Below the pieces are notes generated by a model. The model saw only the letters and a program-made list of their open reading frames with translations. It ran no database searches and was not told the DNA's origin. Made by a program: the position numbers and the translations under genes. From Mycobacterium shigaense (GTDB lineage: Bacteria > Actinomycetota > Actinomycetes > Mycobacteriales > Mycobacteriaceae), in NCBI RefSeq assembly GCF_002356315.1, contig NZ_AP018164.1, positions 682,001 through 746,000 of the forward strand: a DNA stretch of 64,000 bases. Direction: 5' to 3'. Shown here piece after piece: positions 37,020 through 46,382 of this stretch. The stretch's first letter is position 1; each line of letters starts with the position of its first letter.

Positions 37020-38051
37020 CTAGATGTTGGCGAAGCAGGAGTCGTTGTTGTCGCCGGCGGGAATGGTGGCGTTCTGCGTCGAGAAGTGACTCGTCACGCC
37101 GGTGGGGGTCACCTGCACGCTGTCTGCGTGGATGCCCAGCGGGTAGTTGGCGGTCAGTTTCGCGGTGTAGGCGTCCAGCGTCGACTGGATGCTCTCCCGC
37201 GGCAGCGTCAGGCCCAGCGCGTTGAAGCTCTGGATCTGCAGCTGGATTCCGGTGCCGGAGACCACCGGCTTGGTGGTGATGTTGTCGAGCATGCCCTTCA
37301 GCTCGATGGTGCCGTCGGCGGGATGGGTGGTGACGCTGTTGGTGACGAACTCGCCCAGAATCGGAATCGCGTTCTGCACGGACTGCTTGATGCCGTCACT
37401 CGTCCAGGTGATGGTGGCGTCCAGCGAGCCTACGGTGCCCTTCGACGTCGAGGTTCGGTCCAGCTTGACGTTCTTGATGCTGATGTCGATCTTCATGCCC
37501 TTGGCGTCGCGGATCTGGTTGCCGGCGGTCGCCACCGAGATGTTGGTGAAGTGTTGGGTGGCGAGCTGCCACAGGAGCAGCGGCGCCACCCCGAACGACG
37601 CGGTGGCCTGGTCCTGAACCTCACAGGCGACGGCCTGGGCGACCTTGGTGTCGGCGACGTGCCGCGCGTACAGCTCGCCACCGATCAGGCCGGCGATGAC
37701 GAGCGAGACCACGATGATGCCGATCAGCACGAGCGACAGCGGGTCACGAATGGACCGCCGTTTGCGCTGCTCCTCCGGCGCCGGCTGGCCGCCGGGGCTG
37801 GACGGCCGCGCGCTGGGGCGCGGGGCGACCGGCGGGGGCGGCGGGCTCGGCGGCGGCTCCGCGGTGGCGCCGAATTGCTCGGTGCGCTCCTGCGGATGGA
37901 CGGGCGTGGTCGGCGGTGACACGTCAGGGCCGCCGGTGCCGAAATGCTCGGTGGGCCGCGCGGTGGTCGGCGGTTCGCCGGACGGACCCTGGTTGCCGGG
38001 CTGGGCCCACGGTGGCGGGCCCGCGTTCGGTGGTCCTGGTGGGTTCGTCAC
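37020..38051 (-). CDS. DUF2993 membrane-anchored protein (Rv0479c-like)
   Basis: This 343-residue protein has a Pro-rich disordered N-terminus (about 1-100), one membrane helix near 110-135 (SLVLIGIIVVSLVIAGLIGG), and an extracytoplasmic DUF2993 domain that resembles lipid-binding SMP-like folds. It matches Rv0479c. The GTG at 38051 overlaps the stop of the nitrilase gene in GTGA, which supports this start over the upstream ATG at 38075. The function is unknown. Confidence 0.85.
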   Translation of the reverse strand: MTNPPGPPNAGPPPWAQPGNQGPSGEPPTTARPTEHFGTGGPDVSPPTTPVHPQERTEQFGATAEPPPSPPPPPVAPRPSARPSSPGGQPAPEEQRKRRSIRDPLSLVLIGIIVVSLVIAGLIGGELYARHVADTKVAQAVACEVQDQATASFGVAPLLLWQLATQHFTNISVATAGNQIRDAKGMKIDISIKNVKLDRTSTSKGTVGSLDATITWTSDGIKQSVQNAIPILGEFVTNSVTTHPADGTIELKGMLDNITTKPVVSGTGIQLQIQSFNALGLTLPRESIQSTLDAYTAKLTANYPLGIHADSVQVTPTGVTSHFSTQNATIPAGDNNDSCFANI

Positions 38052-38902
38052 CGGACCGATTCTGCCGTATCGCACCGAGCAAAGTCGGACTGGTTGCGCA
38101 GCACCGCGATGCTCTCGCGGGCCTTCGCGACTCGGTCGAGGTCGATGTCGGCAACCACCAACTGCGGCTCGGAGCCGGCAGACGCGATGACTTCACCCAA
38201 CGGCGAGGCCACCAGACTGCCGCCCACCCCGGTCGGCGCGCCCGAGCCGAATCCCGAGCGTGCCAGCGTGTCGCCGGGGTCGGCCTGACCGGCTGCGGCG
38301 ATGTAACTCTGCGAGTCCAGCGCCCGGGCGCGGGCGAGCAGCGTCCACTGCTCGAGCTTGCCCGGACCCGAACCCCAGGACGCACAGACAACGATGAGTT
38401 GGGCGCCGCGCCGGGCCAGCTCGGTGTAGAGGGCGGGAAACCGGATGTCATAGCAAACGGTCAACCCGATGCCGACGCCGTCGACCGTGATCACCACCGG
38501 CTCGCGACCGGGTGCGACCGTACGCGACTCGGTGAAGCCGAACGCGTCATACAGGTGGATCTTGTCGTAGTGGGCCCACACCCCATCCGAGGGCTGATTC
38601 GGCGGACCCGGGCTCGCCGCGATGACGGTGTTCGTCACCCGCCCGTCGCCGGACGGGGTGAACATGCCGGCGATCACGGTGACTCCGGAGTCGGCGGCGA
38701 TCCGCCGGACACCGTCGCCCCACGGCCCGTCGACCGGCTCGGCGATCGGCTCCAGCGGCACCCCGAACCGGCACATGGTTGCCTCCGGGAAGACCACCAG
38801 CGCGGCACCGGCGTCTGCGGCACGGGCGGTGTATTCACGCACCAGCTGCAGGTTCGCCGCCGGATCGGTGCCGCTGAGGAGTTGCGCCAGGGCGATTCGC
38901 AT
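38048..38902 (-). CDS. Carbon-nitrogen hydrolase (nitrilase family, Rv0480c-like)
   Basis: This 284-residue protein has the Glu-Lys-Cys triad of the nitrilase superfamily: Glu in VVFPEATM (near 40), Lys in HYDKIHLYD (near 114) and Cys in LTVCYDIRFP (near 150). Its closest function may be omega-amidase or deaminated-glutathione amidase, but the substrate is not certain. It matches Rv0480c. It starts with ATG 38902, right after a 58-bp tandem repeat array, and overlaps Rv0479c. Confidence 0.88.
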   Translation of the reverse strand: MRIALAQLLSGTDPAANLQLVREYTARAADAGAALVVFPEATMCRFGVPLEPIAEPVDGPWGDGVRRIAADSGVTVIAGMFTPSGDGRVTNTVIAASPGPPNQPSDGVWAHYDKIHLYDAFGFTESRTVAPGREPVVITVDGVGIGLTVCYDIRFPALYTELARRGAQLIVVCASWGSGPGKLEQWTLLARARALDSQSYIAAAGQADPGDTLARSGFGSGAPTGVGGSLVASPLGEVIASAGSEPQLVVADIDLDRVAKARESIAVLRNQSDFARCDTAESVR

Positions 38903-38909
38903 AGCCGCC

Positions 38910-39053
38910 AGCTTAGGCGCGGCGACGATGCGCGCCGTGTGCGGCGCGGGGAGGAGGCGGGCGGTTCAGCTTAGGCGCGGCGACGATGCGCGCCGTGTGC
39001 GGCGCGGGGAGGAGGCGGGCGGTTCAGCTTAGGCGCGGCGACGATGCGCGCCG
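38910..39053. repeat. 58-bp tandem repeat (VNTR), 2.5 copies
   Basis: Units start at 38910, 38968 and 39026 with an exact 58-bp period. The first two are identical by eye and the third is cut at about 28 bases. The unit includes AGCTTAGGCGCGGCGACGAT and GGGGAGGAGGCGGGCGG. The array fills almost all of the 152-base gap between two minus-strand genes. Its make-up (GACGATGCG and GAGGAGG) recalls MIRU elements. Confidence 0.93.
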
Positions 39054-39054
39054 A

Positions 39055-39567
39055 TCAGCCGTGGCTGATGATCCACTCCGAGGTGAACTGCTGTTCGGCG
39101 CTCACCAGGTTGGCCAATTCTGTTCCGATGATCTTCTCCAGCTTGCCGCCGATGAGCGGAATCCGGACGTGGACCGTGAGTTGGCACTCCAGCCGCGAAC
39201 CGCCCGACTCGGCCGCGGGGAACAGTGTTGCGGTGCCGGAGACTTTCGCCGGGGCGCCCGCGACCGATCCCGAGAAGGTGCTCGAGGCCGTGCCGTCGGT
39301 GACCGGGCCCCAGCTCTCCTCACGCCGGATGCAGAGGTCGCCGCGGTGCAACTGCGAGATCATCCCGGGCAGTTTGTCGCTGTGCACGATCTGCAGGGTG
39401 ACCACCTCGAGGGCCCCGTTGTCGCCGGGCTCCAGCAACTCGAGTTTCGCGTCGTCGACACCGGAGGCCGCCAGCCTGGCCAGCCAGTAGGCCTCATCGG
39501 TGAAGGCTTGCAGGACCTCTTCCACGCTGTCCTGATACTCGGCGGACAAGTCGAATGAACGCGGCAT
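39055..39567 (-). CDS. DUF2505 protein (Rv0481c-like)
   Basis: This 170-residue protein has the START/SRPBCC-like DUF2505 fold: MPRSFDLSAEYQDSVEEVLQAF at the start, beta strands in the middle (LECQLTVHVRIPLIGG) and a C-terminal helix. Such folds bind hydrophobic ligands, but none is known here. It matches Rv0481c and is divergent from murB. Its stop codon touches the 58-bp repeat array. Confidence 0.85.
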   Translation of the reverse strand: MPRSFDLSAEYQDSVEEVLQAFTDEAYWLARLAASGVDDAKLELLEPGDNGALEVVTLQIVHSDKLPGMISQLHRGDLCIRREESWGPVTDGTASSTFSGSVAGAPAKVSGTATLFPAAESGGSRLECQLTVHVRIPLIGGKLEKIIGTELANLVSAEQQFTSEWIISHG

Positions 39568-39593
39568 AGCTGGTCAGGCTACCGTTACGGGCC

Positions 39594-40694
39594 ATGAATG
39601 GGCGCGAAGTCGGATCCCTGGATGCCGGTGCGTCTGTCGCTGAGGCGGTGTCGCTGGCCCCGCTGACAACTTTGCGGGTCGGGCCGGTCGCCCGCCGTCT
39701 GATCACCTGCACCAGCACCGATCAGGTGGTCGCGGTGGTGCGGCAGCTGGACGCGGAACCCGCCGAGCGCGGCGCTGGCCCGCTGCTGATCTTTTCCGGT
39801 GGCTCCAATCTGGTGCTCGCCGACACATTGACCGATCTGACCGCGGTCCGGGTCGCCAACGGCGGTATCGCGATCGACGGCAACCTGGTCCGCGCTGAGG
39901 CCGGGGCGGTCTGGGACGACGTGGTGGTCGCGGCCATCGAACACGGGCTGGGCGGTCTGGAATGCCTGTCCGGCATCCCCGGCTCGGCGGGGGCGACGCC
40001 GGTGCAGAACGTCGGGGCCTACGGCGCGGAAGTGTCCGACACCATCACCCGGGTGCGGGTGCTCGATCGACGCAGCGGCGAAGTGCGCTGGATACCAGCC
40101 GACGAGCTCGGCTTCGGGTATCGCACCAGCGCATTCAAGCGCGCCGGCGGTGGGCACACCCCGGTGGTGGTGCTGGAAGTGGAGTTTGCGTTGGACGGTT
40201 CGGGACGCGGTGCGCCGCTGCGTTACGGCGAGCTGGCTGCCGCGCTCGGGGCCCAGGCCGGCGATCGGCCCGACTCGCGCGTGGTCCGCGACGCGGTATT
40301 GGCGCTGCGCGCGCGCAAGGGCATGGTCCTCGATCCGGCCGACCACGACACCTGGAGCGTCGGCTCGTTCTTCACCAACCCGGTGGTGACGCCGGAGGCC
40401 TACGAGCGGCTCGCAGCCCGCGCCGACGGTCCGGTGCCGCACTGGCCGGCACCCGGGGGCGTCAAGCTGGCCGCCGGCTGGCTGGTGGAGCGGGCGGGTT
40501 TCGGCAAGGGCTATCCGGGCGACGAAGCGGCGACCTGCCGGTTGTCGACCAAACATGCGCTCGCCCTGACCAACCGCGGCGGCGCCAGCACCGAGGACGT
40601 GATCGCCCTGGCCCGCATCGTCCGGGACGGGGTCCGCGACGTGTTTGCCATCACACTCGAGCCCGAGCCCGTTCTGCTCGGTTGCCCGCTGTAG
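39594..40694 (+). CDS. murB: UDP-N-acetylenolpyruvoylglucosamine reductase
   Basis: This 366-residue flavoprotein makes UDP-N-acetylmuramate, the second step of peptidoglycan precursor synthesis. The FAD-binding region has [12 protein letters not shown] and [11 protein letters not shown], the signature [17 protein letters not shown] is near 130-146, and [11 protein letters not shown] carries the catalytic Ser near 258. It matches Rv0482. The ATG at 39594 begins 26 bases from the divergent DUF2505 gene. Confidence 0.95.
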   Translation: MNGREVGSLDAGASVAEAVSLAPLTTLRVGPVARRLITCTSTDQVVAVVRQLDAEPAERGAGPLLIFSGGSNLVLADTLTDLTAVRVANGGIAIDGNLVRAEAGAVWDDVVVAAIEHGLGGLECLSGIPGSAGATPVQNVGAYGAEVSDTITRVRVLDRRSGEVRWIPADELGFGYRTSAFKRAGGGHTPVVVLEVEFALDGSGRGAPLRYGELAAALGAQAGDRPDSRVVRDAVLALRARKGMVLDPADHDTWSVGSFFTNPVVTPEAYERLAARADGPVPHWPAPGGVKLAAGWLVERAGFGKGYPGDEAATCRLSTKHALALTNRGGASTEDVIALARIVRDGVRDVFAITLEPEPVLLGCPL

Positions 40695-40776
40695 CTGTTA
40701 ATTTAGCCGCGGACCCGCGTCGTCATTGCGCTGTCGTGGCGGGCAACGACGGTGTGTCCCGGTATCTTTGGATGTC

Positions 40777-42117
40777 GTGAACACCTCCGATCGCCAGCCG
40801 CCGGTCAACCGGCGCCTGGCTTTGGCGGCCCTCGGGCTTGGTGTGTTCGCTCCCAGCGTGTTGGCCGCCTGCGGTGACACCGCGGCCAAGCAAGCGGAGA
40901 AGAACAAGGAGCGGGCCGCGCCGCATCTGAAATACCAGCCCGCCGACGCGGCTACCGACGTCGGGCCGATCACGCCGATCAGTGTTCAGGTCTCCGATGG
41001 CTGGTTCCAGAAGGTGGCGCTGACGAACTCGTCGGGCAAGCCCGTCGCCGGGTCGTTCAACGACGACCGCACGGTCTACACCGTCACCGAGCCGCTGGGC
41101 TACGACGGGGCCTACACCTGGAGCGGCTCGGTCGTGGGCCACGACGGCAAGACGATTCCCGTCGCGGGCAAGTTCACCACCGTGGCGCCGACGAAGAAGA
41201 TCGACGGCGGATTCCAGTTGGCTGACGGCCAGACCGTGGGTGTGGCGGCCCCGATCATCATCCAGTTCGATGCGCCCATCACCGACAAGGCGACCGTCGA
41301 GAAGGCGCTCACCATCACCACCACCCCGCCGGTCGAGGGCAGCTGGGCCTGGTTGCCCGACGAGGCGCAGGGCGCCCGGATCCATTACCGGCCCCGCGAG
41401 TACTACCCGGCGGGCACCACCATCAACGTCGACGCCAAGTTCTACGGGCTGCCGTTCGGCGACGGTGCCTACGGCCTGCAGGACATGTCGCTGAAGATCG
41501 CGATCGGCCGCAAGCAGGTCGTCAAGGCCGAGGTCTCGTCGCACCGCATCCAGGTGGTCCGCGACGAGGGCGTCATCATGGACTTCCCGTGCAGCTACGG
41601 CGAGGCGGACAAGGCACGCAACGTCACCCGCAACGGCATCCACGTGGTGACCGAGAAATACGCGGACTTCTACATGTCCAACCCGGCCGCCGGCTACAGC
41701 CACGTGCACGAGCGCTGGGCGGTGCGCATCTCCAACAACGGCGAGTTCATCCACGCCAACCCCAGCAGCGCCGGCGCCCAGGGCAACACCAACGTCACCA
41801 ACGGCTGCGTCAACCTGTCCACCGAGGACGCCGAGCAGTACTACCAGACCGCGATCTACGGCGACCCCGTCGAGGTGACCGGCAGCACCATCCAGCTTTC
41901 CTACTCCGACGGCGACATCTGGGACTGGGCCGTGGACTGGGACACCTGGGTGGCCATGTCGGCGCTGCCGCCACCGACGGCACGCCCGCCGTCGACTCAG
42001 ATCCCCGTCACCGCCCCGGTCACCCCGTCGAACGCGCCAACTCTGTCGGGTACCCCCACTACTTCGACGTCTGGGAGCGCCACGACCACTACCGTTTCGC
42101 CTAGCCCCGGCGGTTAA
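40777..42117 (+). CDS. lprQ: L,D-transpeptidase lipoprotein LprQ (LdtMt5-like)
   Basis: This 446-residue lipoprotein has a lipobox LAACGD with lipidated Cys at about residue 32, two Ig-like domains, and a YkuD catalytic domain with [10 protein letters not shown] and the active Cys in NGCVNLS near 344. L,D-transpeptidases make 3-3 crosslinks in peptidoglycan. It matches Rv0483 (LdtMt5). The tail is Pro/Thr-rich. I chose GTG 40777 because the signal peptide begins just after it. It follows murB by 82 bases, linking precursor synthesis and crosslinking. Confidence 0.93.
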   Translation: MNTSDRQPPVNRRLALAALGLGVFAPSVLAACGDTAAKQAEKNKERAAPHLKYQPADAATDVGPITPISVQVSDGWFQKVALTNSSGKPVAGSFNDDRTVYTVTEPLGYDGAYTWSGSVVGHDGKTIPVAGKFTTVAPTKKIDGGFQLADGQTVGVAAPIIIQFDAPITDKATVEKALTITTTPPVEGSWAWLPDEAQGARIHYRPREYYPAGTTINVDAKFYGLPFGDGAYGLQDMSLKIAIGRKQVVKAEVSSHRIQVVRDEGVIMDFPCSYGEADKARNVTRNGIHVVTEKYADFYMSNPAAGYSHVHERWAVRISNNGEFIHANPSSAGAQGNTNVTNGCVNLSTEDAEQYYQTAIYGDPVEVTGSTIQLSYSDGDIWDWAVDWDTWVAMSALPPPTARPPSTQIPVTAPVTPSNAPTLSGTPTTSTSGSATTTTVSPSPGG

Positions 42118-42850
42118 ACCGCCGGGTGTCGGCCTGGTCGCGCGGCTTCATCACGATCAGGTCCAAGTCCACGTGCGACGGCCGCGAGGCCACGAATCCG
42201 ATCACCTCGGCGACGTCGGCTGCCACCAGCGGCGTGATGCCGGTGTAGACGGCGTCGGCGCGCTGTTCGTCGCCGTCGAATCGAACCAGGGAAAACTCGG
42301 TTTCCACTGCGCCGGGCGCAATCTCAGTGAGCCGTACCGGTTTTCCGAGTAGTTCGCCGCGCATCGTGCGGTGCAGCGCGCTCTGGGCGTGTTTGGCCGC
42401 CGTGTAGCCGGCACCGCCGTCGTAGATCTCCATCGCGGCGACCGAGGTGACCGTGACGATCAAGCCGTCGCCGGACTCGATCAGCTTGGGGAGCAGCGCG
42501 CGGGTGACCCGGAGCGTGCCCAGCACGTTCGTCTCCCACATCCACTGCCAGTGCGCCAGGTCGGCGTCGGCGACGAACTCCAGTCCGCGGGCGCCTCCGG
42601 CGTTGTTGACCAGCACGTCGACCCGGTTCAGCCGGCTCGCCAGCTCGGCGACGGCGGCGTCGTCTGTGACGTCAGCCACAATTGCGGTGCCGCCGATTTC
42701 GTTCGCGAGAGCGGTGATCCGATCCGCACGGCGGGCCACCGCCACGACGTGCAACCCAAGGGCCGCAAGGGTTTTGGCGGTCGCCTCGCCGATACCCGAG
42801 CTGGCACCGGTGACTACGGCGATTCGTTGGTCAGTATTAGCTGCAGTCAT
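42101..42850 (-). CDS. Short-chain dehydrogenase/reductase (Rv0484c-like)
   Basis: This 249-residue classical SDR has the cofactor motif [10 protein letters not shown] (about 15-24), NNAGG near 87-91 and the catalytic YTAAK near 148-152, so it should be an active NAD(P)-dependent oxidoreductase. It matches Rv0484c; the substrate is unknown. TAGAAT lies seven bases upstream of the ATG, which suggests a leaderless transcript. It diverges from the cysteine-rich leader ORF, and the two starts are only 35 bases apart. Its last 17 bases overlap the end of lprQ. Confidence 0.88.
   Translation of the reverse strand: MTAANTDQRIAVVTGASSGIGEATAKTLAALGLHVVAVARRADRITALANEIGGTAIVADVTDDAAVAELASRLNRVDVLVNNAGGARGLEFVADADLAHWQWMWETNVLGTLRVTRALLPKLIESGDGLIVTVTSVAAMEIYDGGAGYTAAKHAQSALHRTMRGELLGKPVRLTEIAPGAVETEFSLVRFDGDEQRADAVYTGITPLVAADVAEVIGFVASRPSHVDLDLIVMKPRDQADTRRFNRRG
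42106..42126. terminator. Bidirectional terminator over lprQ and SDR stops
   Basis: CCCGGCGG-TTAAA-CCGCCGGG is a perfect 8-bp stem that includes the lprQ TAA and sits at the end of the convergent SDR gene. It can serve both strands. Confidence 0.65.
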
Positions 42851-42857
42851 CGAGACA

Positions 42858-42885
42858 ATTCTAATAAACGTGCTAAATTCCCTTT
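42858..42885. promoter_or_regulatory. Divergent leaderless promoters, SDR and Cys-leader
   Basis: On the plus strand TAAATT (42874-42879) ends six bases before the GTG at 42886. On the minus strand TAGAAT (42863-42858) ends seven bases before the SDR ATG. Both have the TANNNT form and the spacing expected of mycobacterial leaderless mRNAs. Confidence 0.65.
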
Positions 42886-42972
42886 GTGCATCACAGCACC
42901 TTGTTCAACGCCACCACCGCGTGTCTGTGCGCGGCGGGTGCGTGTTGTTGCCGCGCACTTTGCCGCGCCTGA
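42886..42972 (+). CDS. Polycysteine leader peptide, candidate cysteine attenuator
   Basis: A 28-codon ORF begins at GTG 42886, six bases after TAAATT, so its mRNA should start at the GTG. The peptide starts MHHSTLFNATTACLC and contains Cys-Cys-Cys at residues 20-22; six of its 28 residues are Cys. Leaderless polycysteine ORFs are known in mycobacteria as cysteine-responsive attenuators of downstream genes. Arm GCGCGGC (42929-42935) can pair with either of two GCCGCGC copies (42950-42956 or 42962-42968), giving exclusive hairpins; the first copy lies where a ribosome stalled on the Cys codons would sit. The genes downstream are the ROK regulator and mshA. Confidence 0.7.
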   Translation: MHHSTLFNATTACLCAAGACCCRALCRA

Positions 42973-43019
42973 CTCAGCACAGGTGGGGCCGAAGACCGGC
43001 CATAGAACTCGGACAAAGG

Positions 43020-44333
43020 ATGCTCGTGCGCTCGACCACTCTCACCCATTCACACCATTCCACCACTCGCAAGAATCACCTGCGACTGCACCGGCAGATT
43101 CTGCCGCCGGCCCTGCACATCGCTGACTCGGCGGCGGCGTCGGTCTTCCGCGCGGTGCGGCTGCGCGGCCCGGTGGGCCGCGACGTCATCGCCGGCGTCA
43201 CCTCGCTGAGCATCGCCACGGTGAACCGTCAGGTCATCGCGCTGCTCGATGCGGGCCTGCTTCGGGAGCGGGCCGACTTGGCCGTCTCCGGCGCCATCGG
43301 GCGCCCCCGGGTTCCCGTGGAGATCAACCACGAACCCTTTGTGGCGCTGGGCATTCACGTCGGTGCGCGGACCACCAGCATCGTCGCGGCCGACCTGTTC
43401 GGCCGGACGCTGGACACCGTCGAGACGCCCACACCGCTGAGCCCCGCGGGCCCGGCGCTGGCGTCACTGGCCGAAAGCGCGACCCGTTACCTGCGACGCT
43501 GGCACCGGCGCCGTCCGCTGTGGGTCGGGGTCGCCATCGGTGGCACCGTCGACAGCGCCACCGGCCACGTCGACCACCCGAGGCTGGGCTGGCGCCAGGC
43601 GCCCGTCGGCCCCGTGCTGGCCGACGCGCTGAGCCTGCCAGTGTCGGTGGCGTCGCACGTGGACGCGATGGCGGGCGCCGAGCTGTTGCTCGGCATGCGG
43701 CGGTTCGCGCCGAGCTCGCCGACCAGCCTGTATGTCTACGCCCGCGAGACCGTCGGCTACGCGCTGGTGATCGGCGGACGGGTGCACTGCCCGTCCAGCG
43801 GTCCGGGCACCATCGCCGGCCTGCCCGCGTACTCCGAGCTGCTGGGCGGCACCGGCCAGCTGGAGTCCACGGTCAGCGACGAAGCGGTGCTCGCCGCGGC
43901 CCGCAAGCTGCGCATCCTGCCCGCGGCCCCGCCGGGCCGCCCGAACGGCTCGTCGACCGGGATCGCGGACCTGCTGCGGCTGGCCCGGGCCGGCAACAAG
44001 CCGGCCCAGGAGCTGCTGACCGAGCGGGCCCGGGTGCTTGGCGAGGCGGTCGCGCTGCTGCGTGACCTGCTCAACCCTGACGAGCTGGTGGTCGGCGGCC
44101 AGGCGTTCACCGAGTATCCGGAAGCCCTGGAGCAGGTCGAAGAGTCGTTCGCCGAGCGCTCCGTGCTGGCGCCGCGCGACCTTCGGGTCACCGCCTTCGG
44201 CAACCGTGTGCAGGAGGCCGGAGCCGGGATCGTGTCGCTGGGCGGGCTGTATGCCGACCCGCTCGGTGCGATGCGCCGCGCCGGCGCCATCGGCTCCCGG
44301 CTGCCGGAGATCGCGCCCGAGAACACCGCGTAA
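43020..44333 (+). CDS. ROK-family regulator (Rv0485-like)
   Basis: This 437-residue protein has a winged-helix DNA-binding domain (about 40-95, [20 protein letters not shown]) and a ROK sugar-kinase-like domain, as in NagC-type repressors. The kinase ATP and substrate motifs look degraded, so it should be a regulator rather than an enzyme. It matches Rv0485, reported to affect pe13-ppe18 expression. ATG 43020 is used here, but GTG 43026 has a better-spaced AAAGGA (43015-43020) and may be the true start. It is preceded by the polycysteine leader ORF and followed by mshA after 58 bases. Confidence 0.88.
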   Translation: MLVRSTTLTHSHHSTTRKNHLRLHRQILPPALHIADSAAASVFRAVRLRGPVGRDVIAGVTSLSIATVNRQVIALLDAGLLRERADLAVSGAIGRPRVPVEINHEPFVALGIHVGARTTSIVAADLFGRTLDTVETPTPLSPAGPALASLAESATRYLRRWHRRRPLWVGVAIGGTVDSATGHVDHPRLGWRQAPVGPVLADALSLPVSVASHVDAMAGAELLLGMRRFAPSSPTSLYVYARETVGYALVIGGRVHCPSSGPGTIAGLPAYSELLGGTGQLESTVSDEAVLAAARKLRILPAAPPGRPNGSSTGIADLLRLARAGNKPAQELLTERARVLGEAVALLRDLLNPDELVVGGQAFTEYPEALEQVEESFAERSVLAPRDLRVTAFGNRVQEAGAGIVSLGGLYADPLGAMRRAGAIGSRLPEIAPENTA

Positions 44334-44391
44334 CGCGAGGTTCTGCGCACGCTTGAACTGGGCGCGAGGGCCGTCCTGTAAAGATGACAGT

Positions 44392-45726
44392 GTGCGGCAC
44401 GACGACGTCCTCTCGCTGAACGATCCGCGCCGGGTGGCGGTGTTGGCCGTGCACACCTCGCCATTGGCCCAGCCGGGGACCGGCGACGCCGGCGGGATGA
44501 ACGTCTACGTGCTGCAGAGCGCGTTGCATCTGGCCCGCCGCGGCATCGAGGTGGAGATCTTCACCCGAGCTACCGCGTCCACGGATCCGCCGGTCCAGCG
44601 GGTGGCTCCCGGCGTGTTGGTGCGCAACGTCGTGGCGGGGCCTTTCGAGGGCCTGGACAAATACGATCTGCCCACCCAGCTGTGCGCGTTCGCGGCCGGG
44701 GTGCTGCGTGCCGAGGCGTCGCACGAACCGGGCTACTACGATATCGTGCACTCGCACTACTGGCTGTCTGGGCAGGTGGGTTGGCTGGCCCGGGACCGGT
44801 GGGCGGTGCCGCTGGTGCACACCGCGCACACGCTCGCCGCGGTGAAGAACGCCGCCCTGGCCGAAGGCGACGCACCCGAGCCGCCGCTGCGCACGGTGGG
44901 CGAACAGCAGGTGGTCGACGAGGCGGACCGGCTGATCGTCAACACCGATGACGAAGCGAGGCAGCTGATTTCACTGCATCACGCCGCTCCCGCGAAAATC
45001 GACGTGGTGCATCCCGGCGTCGACCTGGAGGTGTTCCGCCCGGGTGATCGCGCGGCCGCGCGGGCCAGGCTCGGGCTCGCACCAGACGAGGACGTGGTGG
45101 CCTTCGTCGGCCGGATCCAGCCGCTGAAGGCGCCCGACATCGTGCTGCGCGCCGCCGCGAAGCTGCCCGGGGTGCGCATCCTGGTGGCCGGCGGCCCGTC
45201 GGGCAGCGGCCTGGCTTCCCCGGACGGCTTGCTGCGGCTGGCCGACGAACTCGGCATCACCGAGCGGGTGACGTTCTTGCCGCCGCAGTCCCGGCAGAAT
45301 CTGGCCACCGTGTTCCAGGCCGCCAATCTGGTTGCGGTGCCTAGCTATTCGGAATCGTTCGGATTGGTCGCGCTGGAGGCGCAGGCGTGCGGCACGCCGG
45401 TGGCCGCAGCCGCCGTCGGGGGACTGCCGGTGGCCGTGCGCGACGGGGTGACCGGGACGCTGGTGCCGGGGCACGACGTCGGCGACTGGGCAGACGCGCT
45501 CGACGGGCTGCTGCGACTCGGCGCCGGGCCGCGGGGCCGGGCGATGAGCCGGGTGGCGGCCGCCCACGCGGCGACGTTCTCCTGGGACAACACCACCGAC
45601 GCGCTGCTGGCCAGTTACCGGCGCGCGATCGGCAACTTCACCGCCGGCCGCCAGCACCGGGTTCGCGACCGGCTCTCGGCGCGCAAGCCGCGCCGTTGGA
45701 CGTCGCGTCGGGGGGTGGGCGCATGA
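44392..45726 (+). CDS. mshA: Mycothiol glycosyltransferase MshA
   Basis: This 444-residue GT4 glycosyltransferase joins UDP-GlcNAc to 1L-myo-inositol 1-phosphate, the first committed step of mycothiol synthesis. N-terminal [20 protein letters not shown] (loop binding the donor) and C-terminal [19 protein letters not shown] (nucleotide-sugar site) are intact. It matches Rv0486 but is shorter at the N-terminus. The GTG at 44392 begins VRHDDVLSL, like the MAGVRHDD start of M. tuberculosis. Its stop overlaps a MIRU-like mini-ORF by ATGA. It shares a likely transcript with the ROK gene. Confidence 0.95.
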   Translation: MRHDDVLSLNDPRRVAVLAVHTSPLAQPGTGDAGGMNVYVLQSALHLARRGIEVEIFTRATASTDPPVQRVAPGVLVRNVVAGPFEGLDKYDLPTQLCAFAAGVLRAEASHEPGYYDIVHSHYWLSGQVGWLARDRWAVPLVHTAHTLAAVKNAALAEGDAPEPPLRTVGEQQVVDEADRLIVNTDDEARQLISLHHAAPAKIDVVHPGVDLEVFRPGDRAAARARLGLAPDEDVVAFVGRIQPLKAPDIVLRAAAKLPGVRILVAGGPSGSGLASPDGLLRLADELGITERVTFLPPQSRQNLATVFQAANLVAVPSYSESFGLVALEAQACGTPVAAAAVGGLPVAVRDGVTGTLVPGHDVGDWADALDGLLRLGAGPRGRAMSRVAAAHAATFSWDNTTDALLASYRRAIGNFTAGRQHRVRDRLSARKPRRWTSRRGVGA

Positions 45727-45782
45727 GCTCCGGCGCCCGCGGCGATGCGGAGCGGAGCGATGAGCAGGAGCGGCGTTCATGA
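45723..45782 (+). repeat. MIRU-like mini-ORF, copy 2 (mshA to Rv0487)
   Basis: A 19-codon ORF ([19 protein letters not shown]) starts in ATGA with the mshA stop and ends in ATGA with the next gene's start. This double overlap is the known plan of MIRU elements. It can couple translation across the gap. Confidence 0.75.
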
Positions 45783-46285
45783 CTGTGCAGCAGGTGATCG
45801 AGCATGCGCTGCAGGCCAGCGAGCTGGCCTACTCGAAACACGAAGGCGCACATGGTGGTTTGCCCGGTCTGGTGGTCGAACTGCCCGGCGAGCGCAGGCT
45901 CAAGACCAACACCATCTTGAGCATCGGCGAGCACTCGGTGCGGGTCGAGGCGTTCGTGTGCCGCAAGCCCGACGAGAACCACGAGGGCGTGTACCGCTTC
46001 CTGCTCAAGCGCAACCGCCGGCTCTACGGCGTCGCATACACGCTGGACAACGTCGGCGACATCTACCTCGTGGGCCGGATGTCGCTGGCTTCGGTTGATG
46101 CCGACGAGATCGACCGGGTGCTTGGGCAAGTTCTCGAAGCGGTGGATTCGGACTTTAACACCTTGCTGGAGTTGGGTTTTCGCTCGTCGATCCAGAAGGA
46201 GTGGGAATGGCGGGTGTCGCGCGGGGAGTCGTTGAAGAATCTGCAGGCCTTCGCTCATCTGATCGACGAAGACGACGACGACTAG
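45779..46285 (+). CDS. YbjN-domain protein (Rv0487-like)
   Basis: This 168-residue protein belongs to the YbjN family (type III secretion chaperone-like fold) and matches Rv0487. Conserved parts are [24 protein letters not shown] (part) near 52-75 and [17 protein letters not shown] near 132-148; the tail is acidic (DEDDDD). The function is unknown. The ATG overlaps the MIRU-like mini-ORF stop, so it is coupled to mshA. Confidence 0.85.
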   Translation: MTVQQVIEHALQASELAYSKHEGAHGGLPGLVVELPGERRLKTNTILSIGEHSVRVEAFVCRKPDENHEGVYRFLLKRNRRLYGVAYTLDNVGDIYLVGRMSLASVDADEIDRVLGQVLEAVDSDFNTLLELGFRSSIQKEWEWRVSRGESLKNLQAFAHLIDEDDDD

Positions 46286-46382
46286 CTCCGCGAGCGCAAG
46301 CCGGCCGCGGTTTGTGGAACCCAACTTTCGCAGTGGCCTTACGCTCGGCGCGCTTCGCAGAGTGCGTGAGAGACTAACCGGC

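Noticed and set aside
38910..39053. CRISPR array
   Set aside because: The 58-bp repeats are directly adjacent with no spacers and no cas genes are near.
44379..44392. Leaderless promoter for mshA
   Set aside because: TAAAGA before the GTG does not fit TANNNT, and mshA is probably read from the upstream ROK transcript.
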